Below, in pieces: positions 26,961 through 36,913 of a stretch of 64,000 nt of DNA. Numbering within the stretch: the first letter of the stretch is position 1; each line of letters begins with the position of its first letter. This DNA is from Micromussa lordhowensis (lineage: Eukaryota > Cnidaria > Anthozoa > Scleractinia > Lobophylliidae): assembly GCA_964020085.1 (NCBI GenBank), contig OZ026603.1, positions 10,584,926 through 10,648,925 of the forward strand. Direction: 5' to 3'. A program made the position numbers and the translations under genes. A model generated the notes under the pieces. That model was not told where the DNA came from and searched no databases. It saw only the letters and a program-made list of their open reading frames with translations.

Positions 26961-27532
26961 ACTAAAGCTGTGTTCATACTAGGCCGAAACATGATTAGTC
27001 TGATCACGAATGAAACATGTTTCGTTATGAAAAGTGTTCACATCAGACTGTGCATTGCACGAATCATGTTTTAAAAATGATTATTCTGAGCATGATTGAA
27101 ACAACCACGCGAGGTAGTTTCAATCATGATCAGAACAAACACTTTCAAAATGGCGGATAGATGCGGAGAGGTGGTGAGTGCCCAAAAGAACCAAAATTGG
27201 GGCTATTATGAGGCCAAAAGGCTAGTTGAAATATGGGCCGATGAAAAAATACAACGGCAATTATCGGCAATGGGTAGAAAGCAGAATATTTGGGAGGACA
27301 TTGCCGCAAAACTTAATGACAACGGTTACAAGCGTACAGCATCGCAGTTGAAAACCAAACCTCACAACCATGCATGAAACGTGTTTGAAACCGACATCTG
27401 ATGTGAACAAAGCAATAACAAACATGTTTAGGTGTAAACATCAGTGTTTCAAGGAAACATGTGACATGTTTCCTTGAAACACTGATGTTTACTGTAATCA
27501 TGTTTCGGCTTAAATGTGAACACAGCTTTAGT
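26961..27532 (+). mobile_element. TIR element carrying a Myb/SANT-like domain fragment
   Basis: The termini are ACTAAAGCTGTGTTCA (26961-26976) and TGAACACAGCTTTAGT (27517-27532), each flanked on the outside by ATAG, a possible 4-bp target duplication. Inside are two nested palindromes: GATTGAAAC/GTTTCAATC near 27092-27124, and a longer one centred near 27460 that includes GGAAACATGTGACATGTTTCC. A domain fragment lies between them. It looks like a non-autonomous element holding part of a transposon accessory gene. Confidence 0.65.
27150..27377 (+). pseudogene. Myb/SANT-like DNA-binding domain fragment (transposon accessory ORF)
   Basis: A 75-residue frame starting MADRCGEVV in good start context, with the pattern W-GYYE-KRLVEIWAD...IWEDIAAKLNDNGYKRTASQLKTK. 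The spaced tryptophans and the WEDIAAKL and TASQLKTK segments fit a Myb/SANT-like (trihelix-type) domain, as found in the second ORF of PIF/Harbinger transposons. The frame then runs straight into terminal-arm sequence and stops, so the domain is cut before its end. An upstream in-frame ATG exists at 27096. It is unlikely to work as a host gene. Confidence 0.5.
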
Positions 27533-27550
27533 ATAGTGCACAAAAACCCA

Positions 27551-27590
27551 GCTAAATTCGCTACTTGCACATAACCATAATCCTTTGCGT
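27551..27590. repeat. Solo terminus of the foldback family seen at 56873-57317
   Basis: About 35 bp beginning AAATTCGCTACTTGCACATA and continuing CCATAATCCTTTGCG match the outer end of the large palindrome at 56873-57317. No second arm follows, so this is a truncated or solo end. Confidence 0.5.
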
Positions 27591-27816
27591 ATAGCCGTAA
27601 ACTGACTCAGAAACGTCATGGGAAACCAAGAAATGATCGAGGGCAGCTAGGGATATTTACGTGACATTCGTTCACATTTTTATGTGAAAGACTACAAAAG
27701 TGTTTTCCATTCAGATCCTTATATCTGGACCGTTACATATAGTACGGACGCTCATTTTTCGAGCTTCGGACTACCTGTGTTTAGACGAGCTGAGAAAAAC
27801 ATTTCTGAAACTCATT

Positions 27817-28048
27817 ACATACATACATACATTACTTTCTTTACCCTCGGATTTTAGAGTAGCTTATGCAGCTAATATCTCCGAGCATTTGAGAGATAGA
27901 CCACCACACCGGGAACTACGTCCCCTACTCTTTTCGAACAGTGTGTGGGTTCTTTTACGTCCCACAGAATTAATTATGAAGAGTTGTGAGACGGGGCCTA
28001 CGGTTTATCGTCCTTATCCGAGAAGACTAGAAAGTCTAACCATTTGCA

Positions 28049-28087
<39 letters not shown>

Positions 28088-28172
28088 AAAGACCCTGAGT
28101 GTTGGTCCGGTCGGGGTTTGAACCTGCGACCTTCCGCACGCTAGTCCGGAACTCTACCTACTGATTAATAAT
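27817..28172 (-). mobile_element. tRNA-derived SINE-like repeat
   Basis: Read on the minus strand, the head has a degenerate A box (CAGTAGGTAGAGTTCC) and a good B box (GGTTCAAACCCCGACC) at tRNA-like spacing. A non-tRNA body follows, then a 3' tail of ATGT repeats. No cloverleaf can be completed around the boxes, so it is not a tRNA gene. I recall the body as a common dispersed repeat in coral-like genomes. Confidence 0.55.
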
Positions 28173-29757
28173 TTATAAATGTATCTGGTCTTAATATTAG
28201 CATCTTATTTGCCTGTTTTCTCTCCAGTTGTTGTTTTGATTGAGAACTGAGATATATTAAACTTTCCAGACCGTTTTTTTTACCACATTTCCAAACACGT
28301 TGAAGTTCGTCAAACTCTCGTCACGGTGTTTCTCGTGTTTGATATATAAGGTGTAAATTGTATGTATGACGCACACAGTGGTACGTTTACTTTCCACATG
28401 CTAATTTCAAATGAAATCATCTCGTTAATCCAACGTGATCATTGTCATTTACATCTTAGGAACGTGGAATCCCATCCGATAATCTCGTGCTGTCTCGTGA
28501 TGATATATATCGTGATCGCATTAGATCAGATTATACCTCAGCATGCATCTTTAACCTGAGCTGGTTCCTAGCATCATAAGCTTATAATCATGTAGCATCA
28601 TAAACTAATATAAAAGATATTCTACTTGCTTTAGGCCACACAGTGCAGTACAGAACACGTTTCATAAGCTTGTCCTTTTCAGTGTTCAAAGAAAAACGAT
28701 AGCTAGTAGCGATTGTCTGGTTTGTTCGTGCTGAAAACAACCGGTTTCCTCTACCTTCGGCATTATAATAAAACAATAAATAAAACCCTTGTAACTCTTA
28801 GTAGTATTTAAGTGAAGTTGGCCATAGTTATGTTAATTATAGAAAGCCACGTTCTTCAGTTCCCCAGAAGCACAGAACTGGAAGTTCATACTGTCTGCCT
28901 TGATAAAGCACTTGCAGGCTGTATGGAAATGCGTTAACTCGCTTGCTATACAGGAAAGTGCATGATCACCGCCCTGTTGTTTACTGCTCTCATGGCAAGA
29001 TCAGTCATCCACTTGATTTAATCCAGCATGAATGGACAGTGTGCAATTCCCCGTCCTTTTTTGGTTTATTACACAGTAATGTAATCTCCCACATCTGCCT
29101 GTACCCTGCTACGCAGACGTGCCGAGTCAAACGAAGGCCTGCATGAGGTTAAAATGTGCCTCCGGCACTGTAGTCCTAGCATACTGAGTGTATCGGTTTC
29201 TTACTGTCGAGTAAGTTAAGCTTGCTAATCAGGCAGTTTCTCTTATTTTGATTAATATAGTCATGACATTTTTGAACTTACACTCTTTTTATATTTAAAT
29301 ATATATACAAGAATACATCCTATAAGAATATCGAGACTAACATTTCCGAAAATTTAAGAATACTTAACCCGAGGCGGATGTTTGAGAAGAATATAATTCT
29401 GTGTGTTGAAAATTTGTAAATACAATATGTTTTTTAACTACATATAAACCGTATAAAATTTCTGCCTTTCTCTAAACCGCAACAGGTAGCCAAAAACAAC
29501 ACTTGCCGTGTGCTCGATGCTAATAACATTTCTGCAGGATGTTATGTGTCATTTCAGGCTTTATTGCGTGCAGTGTGGCTCCAAAATTACTTCAACGTCA
29601 TCAAAGTCAATAAAAAGGAAATGTTGTACGCTATGATCTAAGAATATCCACAAGGATATTTTCAGCCTAAAATCGCCAGAAAAATAACAGTATTCAACCT
29701 GAGCAGGACAAACAATATCAGTCTTACTGTATATAGTGCAAAAACAGTGCATTATAG
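28173..29757. other. Intergenic, no gene recognised
   Basis: AT-rich spacer. The phrase GTAGCATCATAA occurs twice near 28571-28604 as a short direct repeat. No gene or RNA was identified. Confidence 0.4.
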
Positions 29758-30152
29758 ATTATCTTTATTGACAACTTGGTTAGTGTACCTCTGTACCGAG
29801 TCACCATTTTAGAGAGGCCCTCATACAGTGTTGAGGCTTCACTAGCTGCAATACTGAGGGGACTGTAGTCCTTGATTGCAGCCTAAGATCAAACTCTCTA
29901 ATGGGAAAAGCACCAATGCCCGATAATAAATGAATTTAGTCCTTTTTCGTACGTTAATGATCTTTATTGACAACTTGTAGCAATAATTGCGTCTGCCTTA
30001 TTGTTCCGAAGCATCTATATAGGGAGGCGTGCATGTAATGTCGCGGCTTCAGTTGACCAGCTCCAATGTTGACGAGATTATAGTTCCGTGAACGTAGCGT
30101 GCGATCAAACTCTAATGGAAAAATCACCAAGGTCCGATAATTAATGAATGCA
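29758..30152 (+). repeat. Degenerate tandem duplication, about 195-bp units
   Basis: Unit 1 (about 29758-29940) and unit 2 (about 29955-30152) share TCTTTATTGACAACTTG near the start, GATCAAACTCT and CTAATGG in the middle, and CCGATAA(T)TAAATGAAT-like ends. They differ by many substitutions and small gaps, so the duplication is old. It is non-coding. Confidence 0.6.
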
Positions 30153-31092
30153 ACTCTTTGCGTCTGCCTTTCTCGCGGAAGGTGCATGGATACTTTTCGT
30201 CTAGTTGTGGTTTTCTTAACAGCGGGACAGTAACAGTAAGATGCGTTGCCCTATGTTTAGCTAATCAGACGCAGAACTTTCCGATAAATACTATGCCTTG
30301 TCCAGAGCTTAGGCCTTTGGCACGAAAAGAGGTCTCCATGAAATTAGCTTTTAACCACAACTCAGCATGTGACCTTCGAAAACACGGGTTGGAGGAGACA
30401 TTTGTTCTTCATTTGTTCTTTTTTGCGATGCAAAAACTATTAAAATAACTCTACCGTGGTGCATATTTATTTTTGTCAGTTTGACGTCTGTGTGTAGCCC
30501 GACTCCTTTCCCATCTCGTGGCAGTTATCAAATAATGGCTCTTGTAGCTTTTAGATATGGGGATAAACACGAGCGCACGATCATTCGGAAGAAAAAAATA
30601 TTGATAGAATATTGAACATTACCTCATTGTTTTCTTTTTAATATTTATGCCAAATGGAACTGTGAATTTCGCCTTGCAGCTCTTGGAGTGAAAGTACAGA
30701 ATGTAATTAATTAACACTTTCAGCTCCATCTCATTCAAGTTTCCCTTTCTGTTTATTCTACAATTTTCAGGACCAATAATTTCTTAAATTGTACTCTTTC
30801 TTTTCCACTCAGTATTTTCTCAAAGAAATGTCAAACAGTTTCTTCAGGTTTTTATCGAGTTATAGTGACACTTATGAAAGTTTAGGATATTTTATAAAAA
30901 GGCGTGGAGACATAGCTCGAGGCTGGTGTTCCCATATGTTGCATTTTTCGTTCTCCCAAACTTCTAGTCGTGTCCATAACTCGATAGAAACAAGCAATAT
31001 TTTCTTTAATGCATACAATGGGGGTAATACAGGAAAAAAGGTGTTGCAGTTATTGTCTAAAGAAAGTTGCCGTAATTCTATAGATTTTTCGA

Positions 31093-32863
31093 AATTTTAA
31101 GAAACATCACAACGTTTTTTTAAATACATGTTTCAAAAGAATCTGTCATCTTCAGTTTAAAGTACGGAGTGTGCGCAAAATGCTAATTATGAGAACAAAA
31201 GGAAACATGACAATGTAAAATATTACAAAGAAAGTTTTAAATTTTCATGATAAAGTTGATGATTTACTGTAGGTTTTTCTCATTGAATATGAATAGCTTC
31301 TTTTATCTTAAGCTGGAGGGCGGTGGAAGATCTAGGATACTGAAACAGTCATTAGAGCATGAAGTGCGGCATTGCTGAGAATTTTGTAAATGTTTGAATA
31401 TGTGAGAGGTCCTATCACTGAACATGTGCTCACGTACGCGCAATGAAAAAGGCCGGATGGTTTCGCCGACACAGCAGGCATTACAACCCGCACACGAAAA
31501 CATGTATACCACACCCGCATGTAGACCACGAGGGACAGGATCCTTCACACCAAACATGTTACCGATTTCAAAGGATGAGAAAACTATCTTAATGTCAATG
31601 CTGTTACAACAATGTCTAGCAAAGTGGCGACCTTTTTTTACGTGATTATAGAAAAAGGACCAGTGTAAGGTAATTTAAAGTAAATGGTACGTGTAGTGTC
31701 AGAGACGGAAGCCGGGGGATTCCTGTCATGACGGGTAAATGTGAGGTAACGATTAATAATATTTTCAACTAGACGGACTCTTGAAGGATATTGGTAAGTT
31801 TCGTGTTGTCCTCGTGAAAACCCAACCAAGTGTTGCTGATCTTGTAGGCTCTATTAACAAGTGTGCGAATGAGACCGAGTTTGGATGAATGCGTTGTAAA
31901 ACTAAAGTAATTAGTCAATAGAGCCGTGAAGGCTTTCTTACGGTAAATACTGATAACAGGAAGCTGAGTGTCGTTGTTGATGAGAACATCTATTTCTTTT
32001 TCCACAGTGAATCTGATAGTAGGGTGCCTAGAGTTAATGTAGTTATAAAATCATAGCGCTTGATTCTCAAAATGAAATAAACAAAATGTATCATCAACAT
32101 AACGTCTGTAAAATAATATCTCGGAGTCCTGAAAATTCTCCAACCATAATTTTTCTTGATGTCCCATAAATAAATTAGCTAAAACAGGAGCGAGGGGAGG
32201 GCCCATAGCTACATCATCTATCTGTCCGTAGAAGGACCCTTTAAATAAAAAAAATGGGTCTGAGCAGTGTCAGAAATGCACCTGACTGCCAGGTCAATAC
32301 ATTCTTCAAGAGGTATGTTGGTAAAGAGACTCTCTATATCAAAAGAAACCAGAAATTTACCATGCATAGTTAAACCTTGAATATCCTTGACAAAGGTAAA
32401 CGTGTCAGAGGCACAATGTTTAGTTAGAATGTTCGGTGTTAGCAAATTGCACAGATATTTAGCCAGGTTGTAGTTGTATGTTCCAATAGAAGACACAATG
32501 GGGGCCGAATGGGCTCGGGATCTAACATCTTTAAACATTTACAAAATTCTCAGCAATGCCGCACTTCATGCTCTAATGACTGTTTCAGTATCCTAGATCA
32601 CGCTTCCACCACATTCCAGCTTAAGATAAGAAAAGCTATTCATATTTAATGAGAAAAACCTATACTAAATCCTCAACTTTATCATGTTAAGTTACAACTT
32701 TCTTTGTAATATTTTACATTGTCATGTTTCCTTTTGTTTTTATAGTCAATTGGCATTTGGCTCATACTATATATTCAACTCTGTACTTTGTAATTTAACT
32801 TAAGATTACAGAAGATTCTGTTGAAACATGTATTTAGAAAACGTGTTGTTGTTTCTTAAAATT
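31093..32863 (-). mobile_element. Broken Penelope-like retroelement (RT plus GIY-YIG) with inverted 3' ends
   Basis: On the minus strand, RT fragments run from 32538 down. They include a SFDIESLFTNIPLEECIDLA block, MGPPLAPVLANLFMG and the catalytic YVDD. A GIY-YIG-type endonuclease stretch follows (31557-31303), with VVYMFSCAGC, VGET, R and EH and two cysteine pairs. RT followed by GIY-YIG is the Penelope-like order. The frame is broken by shifts and by in-frame stops, for example a TGA just after FENQAL. Arms at 31093-31395 and 32533-32863 are inverted copies of the element's 3' end. The plus-strand arm keeps an uninterrupted C-terminus ending FQLKIRKAIHI and stopping at 32647-32649. The element is 5' truncated and inactive by sequence. 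Confidence 0.82.
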
Positions 32864-33249
32864 ATAGCATGTCTGCTACTATCCAGACCATTTTTCGAAT
32901 ACAAGTAAAATTTGGGCAGGACTCGAAATTTGTTTTACAAAAACGTATGTAATGCATATGAAAATAAAGGTATTCAGTTAATGACACTGCAATTTATACT
33001 AAAAATGTTTCTTTCTTTATTATTTCTTTAATTATCAACAGGGTCCCTAACAGAACTGTTACAATAAACGTTTGTGTTACTCTGTATCAATATCGTACAC
33101 TATACAAATGGAAAACGATGCATCAGTTCCGTGGTCACACTGACTTAACTGGTGAGTCTTAACAAAACTAATCAATTTATTAAATTTTTAACATTGTTTC
33201 TACAGTTCTTATTCTTTATTTTCCAATTTCCCCTGATTCACTTTGTTTG

Positions 33250-33265
33250 CCCCCCCCCCCCCCCC
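33250..33265. repeat. Poly-C tract
   Basis: A run of 16 C residues just downstream of the 3' end of copy B. Such runs are prone to slippage and assembly error; nothing else is implied. Confidence 0.85.
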
Positions 33266-33382
33266 TCCAAGTTTTGCATAAACAATAGTTTAGAAAATTT
33301 TGGGCGGCAAAGAGAGCGAGTTGTCGGGAATTGCTGAACAGGGACCTTTCCTGCAATGAGCATTATCCTTATTTTTTAGGTA

Positions 33383-33388
33383 TTTATT
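33383..33388 (-). promoter_or_regulatory. Possible polyadenylation signal (AATAAA) of Dmbx copy B
   Basis: AATAAA on the minus strand, 137 nt beyond the stop codon of copy B. The position suits a short 3' UTR, but the hexamer is common in AT-rich DNA, so this is tentative. Confidence 0.35.
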
Positions 33389-33524
33389 TCTGATTCTTAG
33401 TTTTGCCCTTGCCTATTTTAAAATAAAAATAAAATTTCAAAAAGCGACGTTCTTTAAAAGTAAATAAATACAAGAACGCGAATAGTGCAAATAGACAGCC
33501 TTGTTTTTGGTATATATGAAGAGT

Positions 33525-36500
33525 TCAGTACGGTATACATCCAACAGGAGCTGTCCAACGATTGTTGCCGTTTTGCAACCCTGCTTGAAAACGCCACAAA
33601 TCAACACTGGACGAAGTTGGTTTGCGTATCCAGAATGGATTTGAGAAGTTTCGACCTCGGCAGGCATCGAATTCGCCAACTGGGCAACCGAGGGTCGAGC
33701 TGTCACGTGTCGAAACAACCAAATTGTGGGTGCGTGGATTGGTGCATTGCCTTGAAGGATCATATTGGTTGACCGGGTATTTTTTATAAGTGCACGGTTG
33801 CCCTTGGTGGGAAAATACCTGATTGGTGGAAGTCCTTCCAGTACTCGGTCTTGATCCATGCTCAGTCGTTACTACTGTAGTTTGTGCTGTCATTTTCTCT
33901 TCAGCAATAGTAATACTTGGTGGTACAGGCAGTGGCGTTTTGTTGGTTGTCTCATAAATGTGGCTTTCGACACTAGTCTCTGATTTGAACGAAGAGCTGT
34001 TTGGGTTGCTTGGCATGGTAAATTTTGTTACTTTCTCTTGCTTTCTGTACTTTGCCCTTCTGTTTTTGAACCAAACCTGGGGGTTAAATGAGAACATTTG
34101 CATCATTTATAAGGTATTCCTAGTGGTTTGACACGATGCGTACTGTAATAAACGGGGGAGTCTATAATCAAGAGAGGGGTTTGACGTGAATTTCAATATC
34201 ATGTTTTTTGGATTATGTTTTCTGTCCTCCAGTTTTGAGGCGGGCTGATCTCAAATTCCACAAAACATCAACAGAGAACACCACCTTAGTTATTACAAGA
34301 GGCAATTAAACCGTGAGGAACTTTTATTCCTGGATTAATCGGTGTTTTCACGACCCAGCACTACTGGGTTAAATCCCTAGTTGCACGCTTGAAAGATCAG
34401 CTCATTCTGCTTATTTTCCTTTCAGTGTTAGTTCTGAGACTTCGGTGTTACATCGACACATCTTCCCTTGCTTAAATGAATTGAAATACGTCATATCGTT
34501 CTATAATTATTCCATATACAAAGCGCCTTGTCCCACTTAATTACACTACAGTATAGACAAATTACACATGAAAAAAGGTTCCCTGGTCTGTACCTGCCTA
34601 AAGGAGATGCTCAATCGAAGACAGTTTACCTGAATTCTTGATTCTGGAAGGTTTGTCCAAGATGCGAGCTGCTCCCTCATCACAACATCGGGGTAATGTG
34701 TTTTAGTAAATGTGTTCTCTAGCAGCTGAAGTTGTTGATAGGTAAAAGCCGTACGAGAACGACGATGTTTTCCTCTCGTTGAGCCATAGTGAACCTCTAG
34801 GATTATATCTACAACAAGAAGACACTGTAGTTGTTAGTTGGAACTTGTTCAGCCTGTACTCGAGCTTGCTCCACCCTAAGACTCTACTCTTTTCTTTCTT
34901 TTTGGCGAGCCTTAAAGTAGCAGGCAACGGTTTCAAGCACCTTCAAAAATTTACATTTTCATGGGTCATTTTTACCACTCTTCATCAGTCTATGCAACAA
35001 TCGTGGTATCAAAAAAACTGCCCAATAGTCGGTAAACACGTGTTATCAATTTCGTCACCTTAAGCCATCTTAATCAGTGATAAAATGCATAAAAAAGATG
35101 GACAAGTCCTTATGCCATTCACTGTGGATTCAAGCCTTATGTTTACTACGTTGACTATACGATGTGTGTCCAGAAATGCCTCCAGTACATCTTCCTGCTC
35201 CATTAATTTTGTTTTCGAGTTTCGTCTGGCGTACTATTTGGCGCTCCCCTCACTATCATTTAATCACTTTCCTTTTCAAAAAGTAAGCCTATCGCCTTTT
35301 TAAAATCATAATTTTCTCACAGCTTTTTGCCTTTCTCTAAGTCATTTGCAACTGAATCTCTTCAGTTTCTTTACTAAGCTGAATGCTATTTTTCAGGATA
35401 CGAAATAAGCCACGTGAACATCTTTTTCCCATAGGGAATGATATGTATTTGTGTGCCATTTTGTTTCACTCGTGTGGCGACAATCGCACGTAAATATCAC
35501 CGCATTCCGTCGCTTGACACGCCTCCCCCCTCTCCGCGCCCCCCTCCGCTCTTGCCCTAAACAGAAGACAAGAAACTCTTCTCCCGAAGCGAAAAACTCT
35601 TCGCTCATACAGGGAACGCTTGCTAAGCAGGCTAGAAAATTCCATTCAAAATCGGTCTACCGTGCTCTAAGGTTTCGATGCATACAAATGTGTTCTTTTG
35701 ATGGCTCTCTCCATGTGAATTATTACAAACTACTATATGCATGTCAAATACAAACTCATTTCCAGGTCGGTTCGTTCCCTATTTGTTTGGAATGGACTGT
35801 GCAGTGTAGTCTTACTTTTGAGTTAACGGATCAAAGAAAGACATTGCCAAGACTTATTCTTAAGCTCCTGGTAGATTCATCAAAGTGAAGCTCAGCTAAG
35901 ACTTCATATGAGCGTCGAGAAATTTCTGTGATGCTACTTGCGTTTTTGCTAATTTGAAAGCGAAACTCTCCATAAAACATGTTCAATTAAAATCTTTAGC
36001 AAAGACTTAGGGACATTGCTTAGAACGCTACGTGCCATTGATATTGATAACGTGTTGAAGGAACATGATTGAAGGTTACAAATCTAATAATTTGTATTAG
36101 CGGAGGCTACAACAATAGCCGGGTACAGGTATTCGTTTGCAGAATTGCCTCTAGAGTACTGTGTCAGTGAAAGCTAGAAATGTTCATGTAGCAGCTGGTA
36201 GCAACCGAGCTAGGATAGGTACCGCACTTTCAAAACAAATTCTAGGTTGAACTTTGCAAACTGATCTGTCAAAGAACCTTGAGGAAGCTACTCAAAGGCG
36301 CAGAGGGTGGTTCTGGTATCCAGTGGAATACAAAACATGACATGTTGTGTACTTATTGCTGTGTATAGAAATTCACTACCCGTATTCAGAAAATAGATAA
36401 GAGAAGTTCAATAATGTGTATAGACAAAAAATCACTTCCTCTATCGAGCAGTGTCACAGTCCTCTGGGTTGACATCAAGCCATACATGCATTGTTCTCCT

Positions 36501-36913
36501 TTCAGAAGCAATAAATTGATAAGATTATGGCGAAACGTGGCTTAGACGTCTAGTTAAGCTTCGCAAATTCTGTTTCACGATTCTGAGATTTGAAAGCAAC
36601 ATATTCCGATTTCATTCAGTTGCTATCTATTGTAAGTAGTTCCAATGTTATTCTAGCTGTACTGTCATGACGCTTTCAGAAACGTTTTTTACCTCCTGTA
36701 TCTTCATCGTATGAATATTTATAATGCCTGCGGCCATGCAATAAGTTCCCCGTAGAATAAATGTGGAAACTGGAAATATTACATACCTGCCAAGCGCTCC
36801 GCTAGTGTGAGAGCGTGAGGTGCATTCGGCTCGTCAAACATCTGGCTGCTATTTCTCGAAGATGGATTGTTTCTTAATATACTGTCGATTGAAAATGATG
36901 ATGCGGCATCCAT
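33525..36913 (-). CDS. Dmbx: Dmbx-family paired-like homeobox gene, copy B (most typical copy)
   Basis: Predicted homeodomain transcription factor of about 285 residues. The coding exons are 36913-36787, 34808-34630 and 34076-33525, with donors GTATGT and GTAAAC and acceptors ending TAG and CAG. The ATG at 36913 has an in-frame TAA 13 nt upstream. A pyrimidine-rich stretch ending TTTTACAG at 36973-36965 suggests that a 5' non-coding exon is spliced on just before the start. The eh1-like motif FSIDSIL is at residues 7-13, and [14 protein letters not shown] spans the first junction. The homeodomain is at about residues 57-116 and has K50. The 183-residue exon 3 is the longest tail in the cluster. 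A short [11 protein letters not shown] near the C-terminus is faintly OAR-like but too weak to call. A possible AATAAA lies 137 nt past the stop. The LAERLA block, HYGS linker and homeodomain closely resemble vertebrate DMBX1 as I remember it. This is the strongest family assignment here. Confidence 0.93.
34905..35067. mobile_element. Truncated second copy of the AAGGTGGCT-type element, in intron 1 of copy B
   Basis: Shares TGGTATCAAAAAAACTGCCC, CAATCG and a CACCTTAAG end with the element at 10004-10340. The left end is not clearly preserved. It is non-coding and fully intronic. Confidence 0.5.
35068..36786. other. Remainder of intron 1 of Dmbx copy B
   Basis: Includes a CT- and CG-richer patch near 35500-35620 in which frames stay open on both strands for up to 145 codons (35451-35888, plus). 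The translation is biased in composition and has no recognised domain. Confidence 0.4.

Noticed and set aside
28095..28172. Possible tRNA gene on the minus strand
   Set aside because: A and B boxes are present but acceptor and anticodon stems cannot be closed; it is better explained as a SINE head.
33437..33859. Open frames on both strands overlapping exon 3 of copy B
   Set aside because: Shadows of the real exon in other frames; only the frame beginning VWFKNRRAK continues the homeodomain.
35451..35888. 145-codon plus-strand open frame in intron 1 of copy B
   Set aside because: It has biased composition, overlaps an equally open minus frame and has no recognised domain or spliced partner.
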